From Curtobacterium sp. ZW137 (GTDB lineage Bacteria; Actinomycetota; Actinomycetes; Actinomycetales; Microbacteriaceae), in NCBI RefSeq assembly GCF_003762905.1, contig NZ_RJKS01000003.1:620001-684000 (forward strand): 64,000 nucleotides of DNA. Reading direction: 5' to 3'. This document shows positions 23,710 to 31,549 of this stretch, one piece after another. A program made the position numbers and the translations under genes. How positions within the stretch are numbered: the first letter of the stretch is position 1; every line of letters starts with the position of its first letter. A model generated the notes under the pieces. The model ran no database searches. It worked only from the letters and a program-made list of their open reading frames with translations, and was not told the DNA's origin.

Positions 23710-24951
23710 GGCCGGTGCGCGCCGTCCTCGGGCCGCCAGCAGCGCGACCACCGCGATGACCGCGGACGCGACCATCACGATGGCCAGGGGTGCCGCCGTG
23801 GCGGACCCGCCGATGCTCACCAGCGGGGACACGAGCGCGGCGAGCCCGAACTGCAGGGCGCCGAGCACGGCCGAGGCGCTGCCGGCAGCCGAGGGCACGG
23901 CCCCGAGCGCCAGCGCTGTCGCGTTCCCGAGCACCAGGCCGAGGCTGCCCACCGCGGTGAAGAGCGGCACGGCGAGGAAGAACACCGGCGCGGACGTGAC
24001 GACGAGCACGGCGAAGGCCACCGTCGACGCCAGCACGAGCACGATGCCGAGCGACAGCACCCCGACGACGGAGCGCTTCTCGGTGAGCTTGGCGGACAGG
24101 ATGCTCACGCCCATCAGTGCGAGCGCGTTGATGCCGAACGCGATGCCGTAGGCCACGGTGCCGAAGCCGATCATCTCCTGGTACAGGAACGGAGACGCCG
24201 AGATGTACGCCATCATCACCGCGAACGCGAAGCCGAACACCGCCGTGTAGCCGAGGAAGGTGCGGGAGCGGAGGGCGCGGAGCGGCGACCCGGTGGCCTG
24301 CCGCTCGACGCGGAGCTGGTCGCGGCGAGCACGGAGGTGGGTCTCGCGGATCACGGCGAGCACCGCCACGAGCATCACGATCGACAGTCCGAGCACGATC
24401 GTGAGCAGGCCGCGCCAGCCGATCGGACCGGTGAGCAGACCGCCGAGCAGCGGGGCGACGACGGGTGCGACGCCGCCGACGATCATCATCAGCGAGAACG
24501 CGCGGGCCGCGGGCTTGCCGGTCGCCAGGTCGGAGATCACGGCGCGACCGATCACCATGCCGGCCGCACCACCGAGGCCCTGCAGCAGGCGCGCGACGAT
24601 GAGCACGCCGACGTTCGGCGCGAGCACGGCCGCGGCGCTCGCGAGCACGCAGACCACCGCGCCGGCGATCAGCGGCGGCACGCGGCCGAACCGGTCGGAC
24701 AGCGGGCCGAACACGAGCTGGCCCGCGGTGACGCCGACGAGGAACGCGGTGAGCGTCAGCTGGACGGTCGTGGCCGATGCCTGCAGCTCGGTCGTCATCT
24801 CCGGGAACGCCGGCAGGTACAGGTCGGTGGCGAACGGCGCCACCGCACTGAGGAGGCCGAGCACCAGGAGCAGGGCGGTGGTGATGCCCTGCGATCGGGT
24901 GGTCGGAGGTGTCGCGATGTGCGCGCGGATGGAACCGGTGTTCGTCGTCAT
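23701..24951 (-). CDS. Bcr/CflA family multidrug MFS transporter
   Basis: A 416-residue drug:H+ antiporter with twelve membrane segments. The family pattern is clear: FATDLYLPAFPEMTTEL in helix 1, GQLVFGPLSDRFGRVPPLI (motif A) and RLLQGLGGAAGMVIGRAVISDL (motif C region). The start at 24951 (MTTNTG) is followed by 23 polar residues before helix 1. The divergent MarR gene shares an 18-bp perfect palindrome with its promoter. The last codons overlap a 19-base repeat array, so the C-terminus GRRAPARA may be recently altered. Confidence 0.92.
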   Translation of the reverse strand: MTTNTGSIRAHIATPPTTRSQGITTALLLVLGLLSAVAPFATDLYLPAFPEMTTELQASATTVQLTLTAFLVGVTAGQLVFGPLSDRFGRVPPLIAGAVVCVLASAAAVLAPNVGVLIVARLLQGLGGAAGMVIGRAVISDLATGKPAARAFSLMMIVGGVAPVVAPLLGGLLTGPIGWRGLLTIVLGLSIVMLVAVLAVIRETHLRARRDQLRVERQATGSPLRALRSRTFLGYTAVFGFAFAVMMAYISASPFLYQEMIGFGTVAYGIAFGINALALMGVSILSAKLTEKRSVVGVLSLGIVLVLASTVAFAVLVVTSAPVFFLAVPLFTAVGSLGLVLGNATALALGAVPSAAGSASAVLGALQFGLAALVSPLVSIGGSATAAPLAIVMVASAVIAVVALLAARGRRAPARA

Positions 24952-24969
24952 GGTTATGAAATCATAACC
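24952..24969. promoter_or_regulatory. Perfect MarR-type operator on the MFS promoter
   Basis: GGTTATGA, two bases and TCATAACC form a perfect palindrome immediately before the MFS ATG. On the minus strand it contains TATGAT, a good -10 box ending nine bases before the ATG, so a leaderless or very short-leader MFS mRNA is likely and MarR would occlude it directly. Confidence 0.85.
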
Positions 24970-24998
24970 CATGCTCGAGCGGCGGTACAGTGCTGCCC

Positions 24999-25436
24999 AT
25001 GGACCCCGCGGTGACCGACGACGTGCTCGCCGAACTCGCCGACGCCGTGCTCCGGATCTCGCGGGAGGTCGACCCGCACGGCACGACCGCGCTCGACATC
25101 GTGCCGCTCACCGGCACCGAGGCGCTCGTGATGCGCTGGGTCGACATGCACCCGGGCACGTCGCCGAGCGCCACGGCGGAGGCGACCGCACTGCACCGGA
25201 GCAACCTCAGCGTGGCGCTCAGGTCGCTCGTGGCGAAGGGCATGGTCGACCGTCGGCCCGACCCGGCCGACGCCCGGCTCGTCCAGCTCTTCTCGACCGA
25301 GCGCGCCCAGGTGAGCATCGCGATCCTGCACGCGCACTGGGCCCGGAAGCTGCGCGACGCCCTGGGGGCCGACACCGCCGGGGTGCAGGCGGCGCTCACG
25401 CTCCTCACCCGCATCGACGACGGGCTGCGGGGCTAG
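24999..25436 (+). CDS. MarR family regulator of the MFS pump
   Basis: A 145-residue winged-helix protein. SATAEATALHRSNLSVALRSLVAKGMVDRRPDPADARLVQLFST gives the recognition helix and wing with the DxR motif. The ATG at 24999 was preferred; a GTG three codons earlier is possible. It diverges from the MFS pump over a 47-bp gap containing the palindrome. Its TAG stop lies inside CTAG, which also supplies the stop of convergent soxR. Confidence 0.9.
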   Translation: MDPAVTDDVLAELADAVLRISREVDPHGTTALDIVPLTGTEALVMRWVDMHPGTSPSATAEATALHRSNLSVALRSLVAKGMVDRRPDPADARLVQLFSTERAQVSIAILHAHWARKLRDALGADTAGVQAALTLLTRIDDGLRG

Positions 25437-25918
25437 TCGGCCGCCGGGGCGTCGTCCTCGATCGGCAGGAGCCGCCGGGCGCCGTGCCCCTCGGCGCCGA
25501 GCGCGTCGCCCGGGTTCATCACGAGGCAGGCGTTCAGGGACACGCACCCGCACCCGATGCACTGCGTCATCTCCTGCTGCAGCCGCTCGAGTTCGAGCTG
25601 GCGTGCCCGGAGCCGCGCGCGCCACCGTTCGTTGAGCCGGTTCCAGTCCCGCAGCGACGGCATCCGGTCCTCCGGCAGCGCCGCGAACTGCTCCGCGACC
25701 TCGCTCAGCGGGATGCCGAGCCGCTTGGCGACCTGGATGATCGCGATGCGCCGTTCCATGTGCCGCGGGTAGAGCCGCGTCCCACCGTCGGTCCGCTCCG
25801 GGTGGATCAGGCCCTTGCGCTCGTAGAAGTGCAGCGCGCTGGCCGCTACCCCGGTGCGTGCGACGACCTCGCCGATCGTCAGGAGATCGGTCGGTCGCGG
25901 GTGCGGGATCTCGACCAT
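25433..25918 (-). CDS. soxR: Redox-sensing MerR-type regulator SoxR
   Basis: A 161-residue MerR-family activator. The DNA-binding region LTIGEVVARTGVAASALHFYERKGLI starts at residue 13, a dimerisation helix follows, and Cys 120, 123, 125 and 131 (CxxCxCxxxxxC) bind a [2Fe-2S] cluster just as in E. coli SoxR. It should respond to redox-cycling compounds. In actinobacteria SoxR usually controls several efflux or oxidoreductase genes rather than soxS; the MFS pump and AKRs nearby are candidates. It follows the DUF1801 gene by 10 bases and may be co-transcribed with it. Confidence 0.94.
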   Translation of the reverse strand: MVEIPHPRPTDLLTIGEVVARTGVAASALHFYERKGLIHPERTDGGTRLYPRHMERRIAIIQVAKRLGIPLSEVAEQFAALPEDRMPSLRDWNRLNERWRARLRARQLELERLQQEMTQCIGCGCVSLNACLVMNPGDALGAEGHGARRLLPIEDDAPAAD

Positions 25919-25928
25919 GGTGGAGATC

Positions 25929-26393
25929 CTACGAGCGCGAACCGACCGCCCGCCGGACCAGCTCGGACACCGTCGCCTCGTCCGCCGCCGAGAACTCGGG
26001 CGTGACCGCCCACGACGTCGGCCAGAACGTCCCGTCGTCCAGCTGCGCCGGGTCCTGGAACCCGAGGGTGGCGTAGCGCGCCTTGAACTTGGCGGCGTCC
26101 TGGAAGAAGAACACCACCTTGCCGTCCGCCGCGTACGCCGGCATGCCGTACCAGAGCCGCGGCGCGAGCTCCGGTGCCGCCTGGAGCGCGATGCGGTGGA
26201 TCCGCTCCGCCAACCCGCGGTCCGGCTCGGGCATCGCCGCGATCTTGTCCACGACCGCCTGCGCCTCCGCTGCGGCCTTCTCCGCCTTCGTCCCGCTGCG
26301 CGAGCGCGCTGTGCGCCGTTCCGCCGCGGCTTCCTGCATCGCAGCGCGTTCCTCGTCCGTGAACGTGCCCTCGGTCTTCGTCGTCCGTGCCAT
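25929..26393 (-). CDS. DUF1801 family protein
   Basis: A 154-residue protein. A charged, probably helical N-terminus (about residues 1-50, rich in Glu, Ala, Arg) leads into a DUF1801 domain with LAERIHRIALQAAPELAPRLWYGMPAYAADGKVVFFFQDAAKFKARYATLGF. The fold is that of YdhG/frataxin-like proteins; some members have been linked to intracellular iron handling, but the function is not settled. It precedes soxR on the same strand and diverges from the AKR gene at 26492. Confidence 0.82.
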   Translation of the reverse strand: MARTTKTEGTFTDEERAAMQEAAAERRTARSRSGTKAEKAAAEAQAVVDKIAAMPEPDRGLAERIHRIALQAAPELAPRLWYGMPAYAADGKVVFFFQDAAKFKARYATLGFQDPAQLDDGTFWPTSWAVTPEFSAADEATVSELVRRAVGSRS

Positions 26394-26491
26394 GGTCGTT
26401 CCCTCCTGGTCGGTCCCAGTGTGCAGCCGCGGCCACGCCGGCGCTTCTCGGTATCTGCTCGGATCCGGGGGCGAGGTGCCAGGCTCGGACC

Positions 26492-27535
26492 ATGACCTAC
26501 ATCGCCAGCGACGACCGCTACGACTCGATGACGTACCGCCGCACCGGCCGCTCCGGCCTCGACCTGCCGCTGCTCTCCCTGGGGTACTGGCACAACTTCG
26601 GCGACGACGTGCCCTTCGAGTCGCAGCGGGCCGTCAGCCGCCGGGCGTTCGACCTCGGCATCACCCACCACGACCTCGCGAACAACTACGGCCCGCCCTA
26701 CGGTGCCGCCGAGGTCAACTTCGGCCGTCTGATGCGGGAGGACTTCGCCCCGTACCGCGACGAGATGATCGTCTCCACGAAGGCCGGGTGGGACATGTGG
26801 CCGGGTCCGTACGGGCAGGGCGGCGGCTCGCGGAAGTACGTGCTCGCCTCGCTCGACCAGTCCCTGCGCCGGACCGGCCTGGACTACGTCGACGTCTTCT
26901 ACTCGCACCGCCTCGACGCGTCGACCCCGCTCGAGGAGACGATGGGCGCGCTGCACACCGCGGTTCAGCAGGGCAAGGCGCTCTACGTCGGCATCTCCTC
27001 GTACGACGCCGAACGCAGCCGGCAGGCGGTGGAGATCCTCCGCGACCTCGGCACCCCGCTCCTCATCCACCAGCCCTCGTACTCGATGCTGAACCGCTGG
27101 ATCGAGACCGAGGGGCTCCTCGACGCCGCCGGCGAGCTCGGGTTCGGCGTGATCGGCTTCACCGCGCTCGCGCAGGGGCTGCTCACCGGGAAGTACCTCG
27201 ACGGTGTCCCGGCCGACTCCCGCGCCGCGGCGGGGAAGTCCCTCGACGCCTCGAGCATCACGCCCGAGGTGGTCGAGCACCTGCGCGCACTCAACGCCGT
27301 GGCCGAGGCGCGCGGACAGTCGATGGCGCAGCTCGCCCTCTCGTGGGCGCTCCGCGACGAGCGGGTGACGTCGCTCGTGATCGGTGCGTCACGGGTGTCG
27401 CAGCTCGAGGACAACGTGCAGGCCCTGGCGAACCTGTCCTTCACCGACGAGGAGCTCCGCGTCATCGACGAGCACTCCGTCGGCATCACGGACGTCGACC
27501 TCTGGGCAGGTGCGCGCGCCGGCGAGGTCTCCTGA
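26492..27535 (+). CDS. Aldo/keto reductase, YghZ (glyceraldehyde-3-phosphate reductase) type
   Basis: A 347-residue NADPH-dependent reductase with the catalytic tetrad intact: Asp61, Tyr66 (HHDLANNYG), Lys97 (VSTKAGW) and His139 (FYSHR). The insert WPGPYGQGGGSRKYVLASLDQSLRR is typical of the YghZ/Gpr group, which reduces methylglyoxal and L-glyceraldehyde 3-phosphate. The C-terminal VIGASRVSQLEDNVQAL binds the cofactor phosphate. It diverges from the DUF1801-soxR pair. A detoxification role under SoxR is plausible but not shown. Confidence 0.9.
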   Translation: MTYIASDDRYDSMTYRRTGRSGLDLPLLSLGYWHNFGDDVPFESQRAVSRRAFDLGITHHDLANNYGPPYGAAEVNFGRLMREDFAPYRDEMIVSTKAGWDMWPGPYGQGGGSRKYVLASLDQSLRRTGLDYVDVFYSHRLDASTPLEETMGALHTAVQQGKALYVGISSYDAERSRQAVEILRDLGTPLLIHQPSYSMLNRWIETEGLLDAAGELGFGVIGFTALAQGLLTGKYLDGVPADSRAAAGKSLDASSITPEVVEHLRALNAVAEARGQSMAQLALSWALRDERVTSLVIGASRVSQLEDNVQALANLSFTDEELRVIDEHSVGITDVDLWAGARAGEVS

Positions 27536-27570
27536 CCGGCGCACGTTCCTTCCCATCGCGAGTGCACTGG

Positions 27571-27698
27571 GAAGTCGAATCGCGCGTAGGGGGTCGGAAG
27601 ATACGACCTCCTACGCGCGAAACAACCCCCTACGCGCGAAAGGACCCCCTACGCGCGAAAGGACCCCCGCCGCGCGGCGACGGACCCCCCTACGCGCG
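27571..27698. repeat. 19-base-period repeat array, locus 2
   Basis: The core TACGCGCG, followed by AAAGGACCCCC-like sequence, starts at 27612, 27631 and 27650, then a decayed copy at about 27669 and one at 27691. An inverted copy lies at 27571-27590, which is the exact 20-base reverse complement of 23643-23662 in locus 1. The array separates the convergent AKR genes and reaches the stop of the second one. Confidence 0.88.
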
Positions 27699-28721
27699 CG
27701 CCGCGACCCGCCCGCGCAGGCGCTCCCGCGTCAGCGCGGGCAGCGTCGACCCGGTGTCCCGCTCGAGCACGTGGGTCCCCGGCGGCACGATCGCGTCCAC
27801 CGCGTCGAGCAGCTCGTCGTCGAGGACGACCTCCGCCGCCTGCGCGTAGGCGTCCACGTGCGAGACCGTCCGGGGCCCGACCACCACCGACGCGACGTCC
27901 GGGTGCGTCAACGCGAACCCGACGGAGAGCTCGAGCAGCGTCAGCCCGGCGTCGTCCGCGAGCCGTCCCAGCCGGTCGGTGGTCTCGAGCTTCCGCCGGT
28001 TCCGCGGCGACCCGATGTCGTACACGTCCGGCTGCTGCACGGCGTGCGGCGACCGCGGCTGCACGGTCCCCGCGCGGTAGGCGCCCGCGAGCCACCCACC
28101 GGCCAGCGGCGACCCGGCGAGCACGCCGAGCCCGAACCGCCGGGCGACGGGGAACACGGTGCGCTCGGCCGTCCGGGTGAGGATCGAGTAGGGCACGTGC
28201 GTCGCGGTGGCGCTCTTCGCCCCTGATCGGAGCCACTGCGCCTCCACGAGTTCCTCCGCGGGGAAGCCCGGGATCCCGAACGAGCGGATCTTGCCCTGCG
28301 CGACCAGGTCCGCGAGCGCGTCGAGCGTCTCGTCGAGCGAGGTCGCCGGGTCCGGCCGCGCGGGCTGGTACAGGTCGATGACGTCGGTGCCGAGCCGCTG
28401 CAGGCTCCGCTCCACCGCGCGGAACATCCACCGCCGCCCCGCACCGCGGTGGGCGGGGTCGTCGTCGACCGGGTCGCCGAAGCGCACCGACACGAAGACC
28501 TCGTCCCGCCGGCCCGCGAGCGCCGCCCCCACGGCGGCCTCCGCGAGCCCGGAGCCGTGCGCGTCGGACACGTCCACCGCGGTCACGCCCCGGGCGAACG
28601 ACTCGTGCACCAGGTACTCGGCCTCGTCCACGTCCCGCGCGGCGACGCCCGCGATCGCCCGCGTCCCGAGCGTCAGCGCGCTCACCGGCGCACCCGTCCG
28701 CCCCATCGTCCGCTGCTCCAT
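27690..28721 (-). CDS. Aldo/keto reductase-like protein with a degenerate active site
   Basis: A 343-residue AKR-fold protein. The barrel is recognisable from TMGRTGAPVSALTLGTRAIAG to the cofactor segment VVVGPRTVSHVDAYAQA. Of the catalytic tetrad only Asp50 remains: Tyr is His55 (DAHGSG instead of D-x-YG), Lys is Arg80 (VSVRFG instead of STKFG) and His is Ala121 (YQPARPDP instead of YQxHRPDP). The frame is intact over its full length, so it is not a decaying pseudogene. It may bind NADPH or a ligand as a sensor, or catalyse something different. The ATG at 28721 gives the normal AKR start. Confidence 0.85.
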   Translation of the reverse strand: MEQRTMGRTGAPVSALTLGTRAIAGVAARDVDEAEYLVHESFARGVTAVDVSDAHGSGLAEAAVGAALAGRRDEVFVSVRFGDPVDDDPAHRGAGRRWMFRAVERSLQRLGTDVIDLYQPARPDPATSLDETLDALADLVAQGKIRSFGIPGFPAEELVEAQWLRSGAKSATATHVPYSILTRTAERTVFPVARRFGLGVLAGSPLAGGWLAGAYRAGTVQPRSPHAVQQPDVYDIGSPRNRRKLETTDRLGRLADDAGLTLLELSVGFALTHPDVASVVVGPRTVSHVDAYAQAAEVVLDDELLDAVDAIVPPGTHVLERDTGSTLPALTRERLRGRVAARA

Positions 28722-28763
28722 GGGCGCCACGATATGGGCGCGCGTGCCGCCCGGGGACGCTGG

Positions 28764-28783
28764 TGACGAACCATGACGAACCA
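28764..28783 (+). repeat. Tandem TGACGAACCA pair upstream of the second ABC operon
   Basis: Two exact, adjacent 10-base copies lie 131 bases before the binding-protein start, in the 192-bp gap with the AKR-like gene. Spacing of one helical turn suits a regulator binding both copies on one face, but no regulator gene is adjacent. Confidence 0.55.
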
Positions 28784-28913
28784 CACGTCGGGACCCGTCG
28801 GACGTGACGCCGGATGACGGGTGTGCCCCGGCACGCGACGCCGTGTGACGGTCCGTTGCGACGGAAGACGGGAGGCTCGACCCACCCCGGTCGCGCTGCC
28901 TACGGTCCTCGAC

Positions 28914-30611
28914 ATGACCCGATCCGACACCGCCCGGCCGATGGTCCGACGGCGCCGTCTCCGCCGCCGCGTGACCGCGGCGCTCGCCGCAGCCGCCGCG
29001 ACCGCGGTGCTCCTCGCCGGCTGCTCCGCCGGCTCGACCGCGGCGACCTCCGACACCGGCCCCGTCCGCGGCGGCACCCTCGTCTACGCCACGGATCGGG
29101 AGCCGACCTGCCTCGACCCGCACAACTCCGGGGACATGCCGCAGACGTACATCGCACGCCAGTACCTGGACTCGCTCGTGTCGTTGCAGGAGGACGGCAG
29201 CGTGGAGCCGTGGCTCGCCACGGGGTGGACGATCTCGGACGACGGCACGCAGTACGACTTCACGCTGAAGCAGGGCGTGGAGTTCACCGACGGCACCCCG
29301 TTCGACGCCCAGGCGGTGGTGGACAACTTCACGCAGATCCTCGACCCGGCGACGCAGTCGTCGACCGACCTGCTGTACCTGACCGGGTACTTCGACAAGG
29401 CCACCGCGATCAGTGACCACGTCGTCCGGATCACCCTGAAGCGCCCCTACTCGCCGCTCCTGGCCGCCCTGTCGCAGGCGTTCTTCGGCATGGAGTCCCC
29501 GAAGGCCATGGCCCGTGGGCTCGCGGCGAACTGCGAGTCCCCGGTCGGCACGGGGCCGTTCGAGGTGGCCGGGTGGAACCACGAGCGCGACGTCGAGCTC
29601 GTCCGGAACGACTCGTACAACAGCGCCCCGGCTGACGCGAAGCACCAGGGGCCCGCGTACCTGGACGGCATCACGTGGAAGTTCCTCAAGGACAACACGA
29701 CACGGTACGGCGCGCTGAGCTCGGGCGAGGCGGACGTCATCTTCAACGTGCCGCCGGAGAGCGAGGGGCTGGCGAAGGCGGACCCGTCGATCGAGCTGCA
29801 GTCGTTCGTGCACTCGGGCTCGCCGTTCAGCCTCGACCTCAACACGCAGAGCACCGTGTTCAGCGACATCCGGGTGCGGCAGGCGTTCGTGCACGCCTCC
29901 GATGCGAAAGAGGCCGTCGAGAGCGCCTACAACGGGGTGTTCCCCTACGAGGGCAACGCCGTCTCCTCGGGCACGCCGCACTACGACGCCGCGTACCACG
30001 AGCCGTTCCCGTACGACCCGGCAGCGGCGAAGCAGCTCCTCGACGAGGCCGGCTGGACCGGACGCGACGCGGACGGCTACCGGACGAAGGACGGCGAGAC
30101 CCTGACGGTGAAGCTGCCCTACAACGCGGACTCCGCGGAGACCCCGCCGGCGGACGTCACGATCCTGCAGGACATCCAGGCGATGGAGAAGCGCGTCGGG
30201 ATCAAGGTCGTGCTGCAGGCGCTCGACTCGTCCTCGATGAACGCGGTGTGGGGCAACCCGAAGGCGTACGACCTGCTCGGGAACTACTGGAACAGCCCGA
30301 CCCCGCACGTGATGTACATCAAGTACTCGAAGGCGACCTACGACGTCGACAACGGCCAGAACTCGGCGTTCGCGTACGACGACGAACTCGACCGGCTGCT
30401 CATCGCGGGCACCGCGACGACCGACCCGGCAAAGCAGGCGACCGCGTACGCGAAGGCCCAGCAGATCCTGACGTCGAAGGCCTGGAGCCTGCCGCTCTAC
30501 CCGATCCAGACCCGCCTCGGCATCGCCGACCGCGTCAGCGGCGTGTGGATCGAACCCAGCGAGGGCGAACCCGTCCTCTCCGACGCCTACCTGATCGACG
30601 GAGGCAAGTGA
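28914..30611 (+). CDS. Peptide/nickel-type ABC substrate-binding lipoprotein
   Basis: A 565-residue family 5 binding protein. A twin-arginine-like basic start (VRRRRLRRRV) precedes the lipobox VLLAGC, with lipid-bearing Cys at about residue 36. Landmarks include GGTLVYATDREPTCLDPH, FTDGTPFDAQAVVDNF and IRVRQAFVHASDAKEAV. It begins a coupled operon with two permeases, a double ATPase and a DszC/SfnB-like flavoenzyme. A 13-base half of the GGGAGGCTCG hairpin family lies in its leader at 28867-28879. The cargo is probably an organosulfur or related compound, judged only from the last gene. Confidence 0.92.
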   Translation: MTRSDTARPMVRRRRLRRRVTAALAAAAATAVLLAGCSAGSTAATSDTGPVRGGTLVYATDREPTCLDPHNSGDMPQTYIARQYLDSLVSLQEDGSVEPWLATGWTISDDGTQYDFTLKQGVEFTDGTPFDAQAVVDNFTQILDPATQSSTDLLYLTGYFDKATAISDHVVRITLKRPYSPLLAALSQAFFGMESPKAMARGLAANCESPVGTGPFEVAGWNHERDVELVRNDSYNSAPADAKHQGPAYLDGITWKFLKDNTTRYGALSSGEADVIFNVPPESEGLAKADPSIELQSFVHSGSPFSLDLNTQSTVFSDIRVRQAFVHASDAKEAVESAYNGVFPYEGNAVSSGTPHYDAAYHEPFPYDPAAAKQLLDEAGWTGRDADGYRTKDGETLTVKLPYNADSAETPPADVTILQDIQAMEKRVGIKVVLQALDSSSMNAVWGNPKAYDLLGNYWNSPTPHVMYIKYSKATYDVDNGQNSAFAYDDELDRLLIAGTATTDPAKQATAYAKAQQILTSKAWSLPLYPIQTRLGIADRVSGVWIEPSEGEPVLSDAYLIDGGK

Positions 30612-31549
30612 TGGTCATCCGAGTCACCAGACGCATCGTCGAGGCGGTGGTCCTGCTCCTCGCCGTGGGCACGATCGTGTTCTTCCTCGAGCACGCGGTC
30701 CCCGGCGACCCCGCGGTCGCGATCCTCGGCGGCGCCGCAGCGCACCCGACGAAGGAGGCGGTCGCCGCGGTCACCGCGCAGTACGGCTTCGACCGGCCGC
30801 TCCTGGCGCAGTACGGCGACTTCCTCGCGGGGCTGTTCCGGCTCGACTTCGGTGAGTCGTACACGCTGAAGCAGTCCGTCACGAGCGTCATCGCCGGGCA
30901 GATCGGCCCGACACTCGCCCTCACCGTGACCGCGCTCGTCCTGGCCTGGGTGCTCTCGATCGTCTCGACCCTGCTCACCGCGGGGCGGCCGGGCATCGTC
31001 GGCCGCATCGGCTCGGTGGTCGAGACGGTCGCAGCCGGGCTGCCGCAGTTCTGGCTCGGGCTCGTGCTGCTCCTGGTGTTCGCGGTGCAGCTGCACTGGT
31101 TCCCGGTGATCGGCTCGGGCCCGCTCGGCATCGTGTTGCCGGCACTCACCCTCGCGATCCCGCTCGCCGGGTTCCTCGGCCAGGTGACCCGCGACGAGTT
31201 CGAGGACAAGCAGCAGCAGCCGTTCGTCCTCTCCGCCCGGAGCCGCGGGCTGTCCGAGAACGCGATCCGCGGGAAGTACGTGCTCCGGCACGCGGCGCTC
31301 CCCGGCGTCACGCTGTCCGGCTGGGGTCTCGGCTCGCTGGTCTCCGGTGCCGTCATCGCCGAGGTCGTCTTCGCCAGACAGGGCATCGGCCAGGTGCTCG
31401 TCGCCGCCGTCAGCGCGCAGGACCTGCCGCTCGTCATCGGCATCACGTTCGTCGTCGCACTCGTCTACGTCGTCGCGAACATCCTCACCGACATCGCGTA
31501 CGTCGTGGTCGACCCACGACTGCGCCGCACGATCGGAGCCGCAGCATGA
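30611..31549 (+). CDS. ABC transporter permease, DppB type
   Basis: A 312-residue permease with six membrane segments, starting TRRIVEAVVLLLAVGTIVFFLEHAVPGDPAVAILG as in DppB. The EAA loop is FVLSARSRGLSENAIRGKYVLRHAALPGV. Its ATG overlaps the binding-protein stop by one base (TGATG), and its own stop overlaps the next start (ATGA). Confidence 0.92.
   Translation: MVIRVTRRIVEAVVLLLAVGTIVFFLEHAVPGDPAVAILGGAAAHPTKEAVAAVTAQYGFDRPLLAQYGDFLAGLFRLDFGESYTLKQSVTSVIAGQIGPTLALTVTALVLAWVLSIVSTLLTAGRPGIVGRIGSVVETVAAGLPQFWLGLVLLLVFAVQLHWFPVIGSGPLGIVLPALTLAIPLAGFLGQVTRDEFEDKQQQPFVLSARSRGLSENAIRGKYVLRHAALPGVTLSGWGLGSLVSGAVIAEVVFARQGIGQVLVAAVSAQDLPLVIGITFVVALVYVVANILTDIAYVVVDPRLRRTIGAAA

Noticed and set aside
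26492-28721. The two neighbouring aldo/keto reductases as a recent tandem duplication
   Set aside because: They face each other, differ in length and belong to different AKR groups, with one lacking most catalytic residues.
28784-28913. SAM or other sulfur-related riboswitch before the second importer
   Set aside because: The core motifs of known SAM riboswitches are not visible; only short local hairpins occur.
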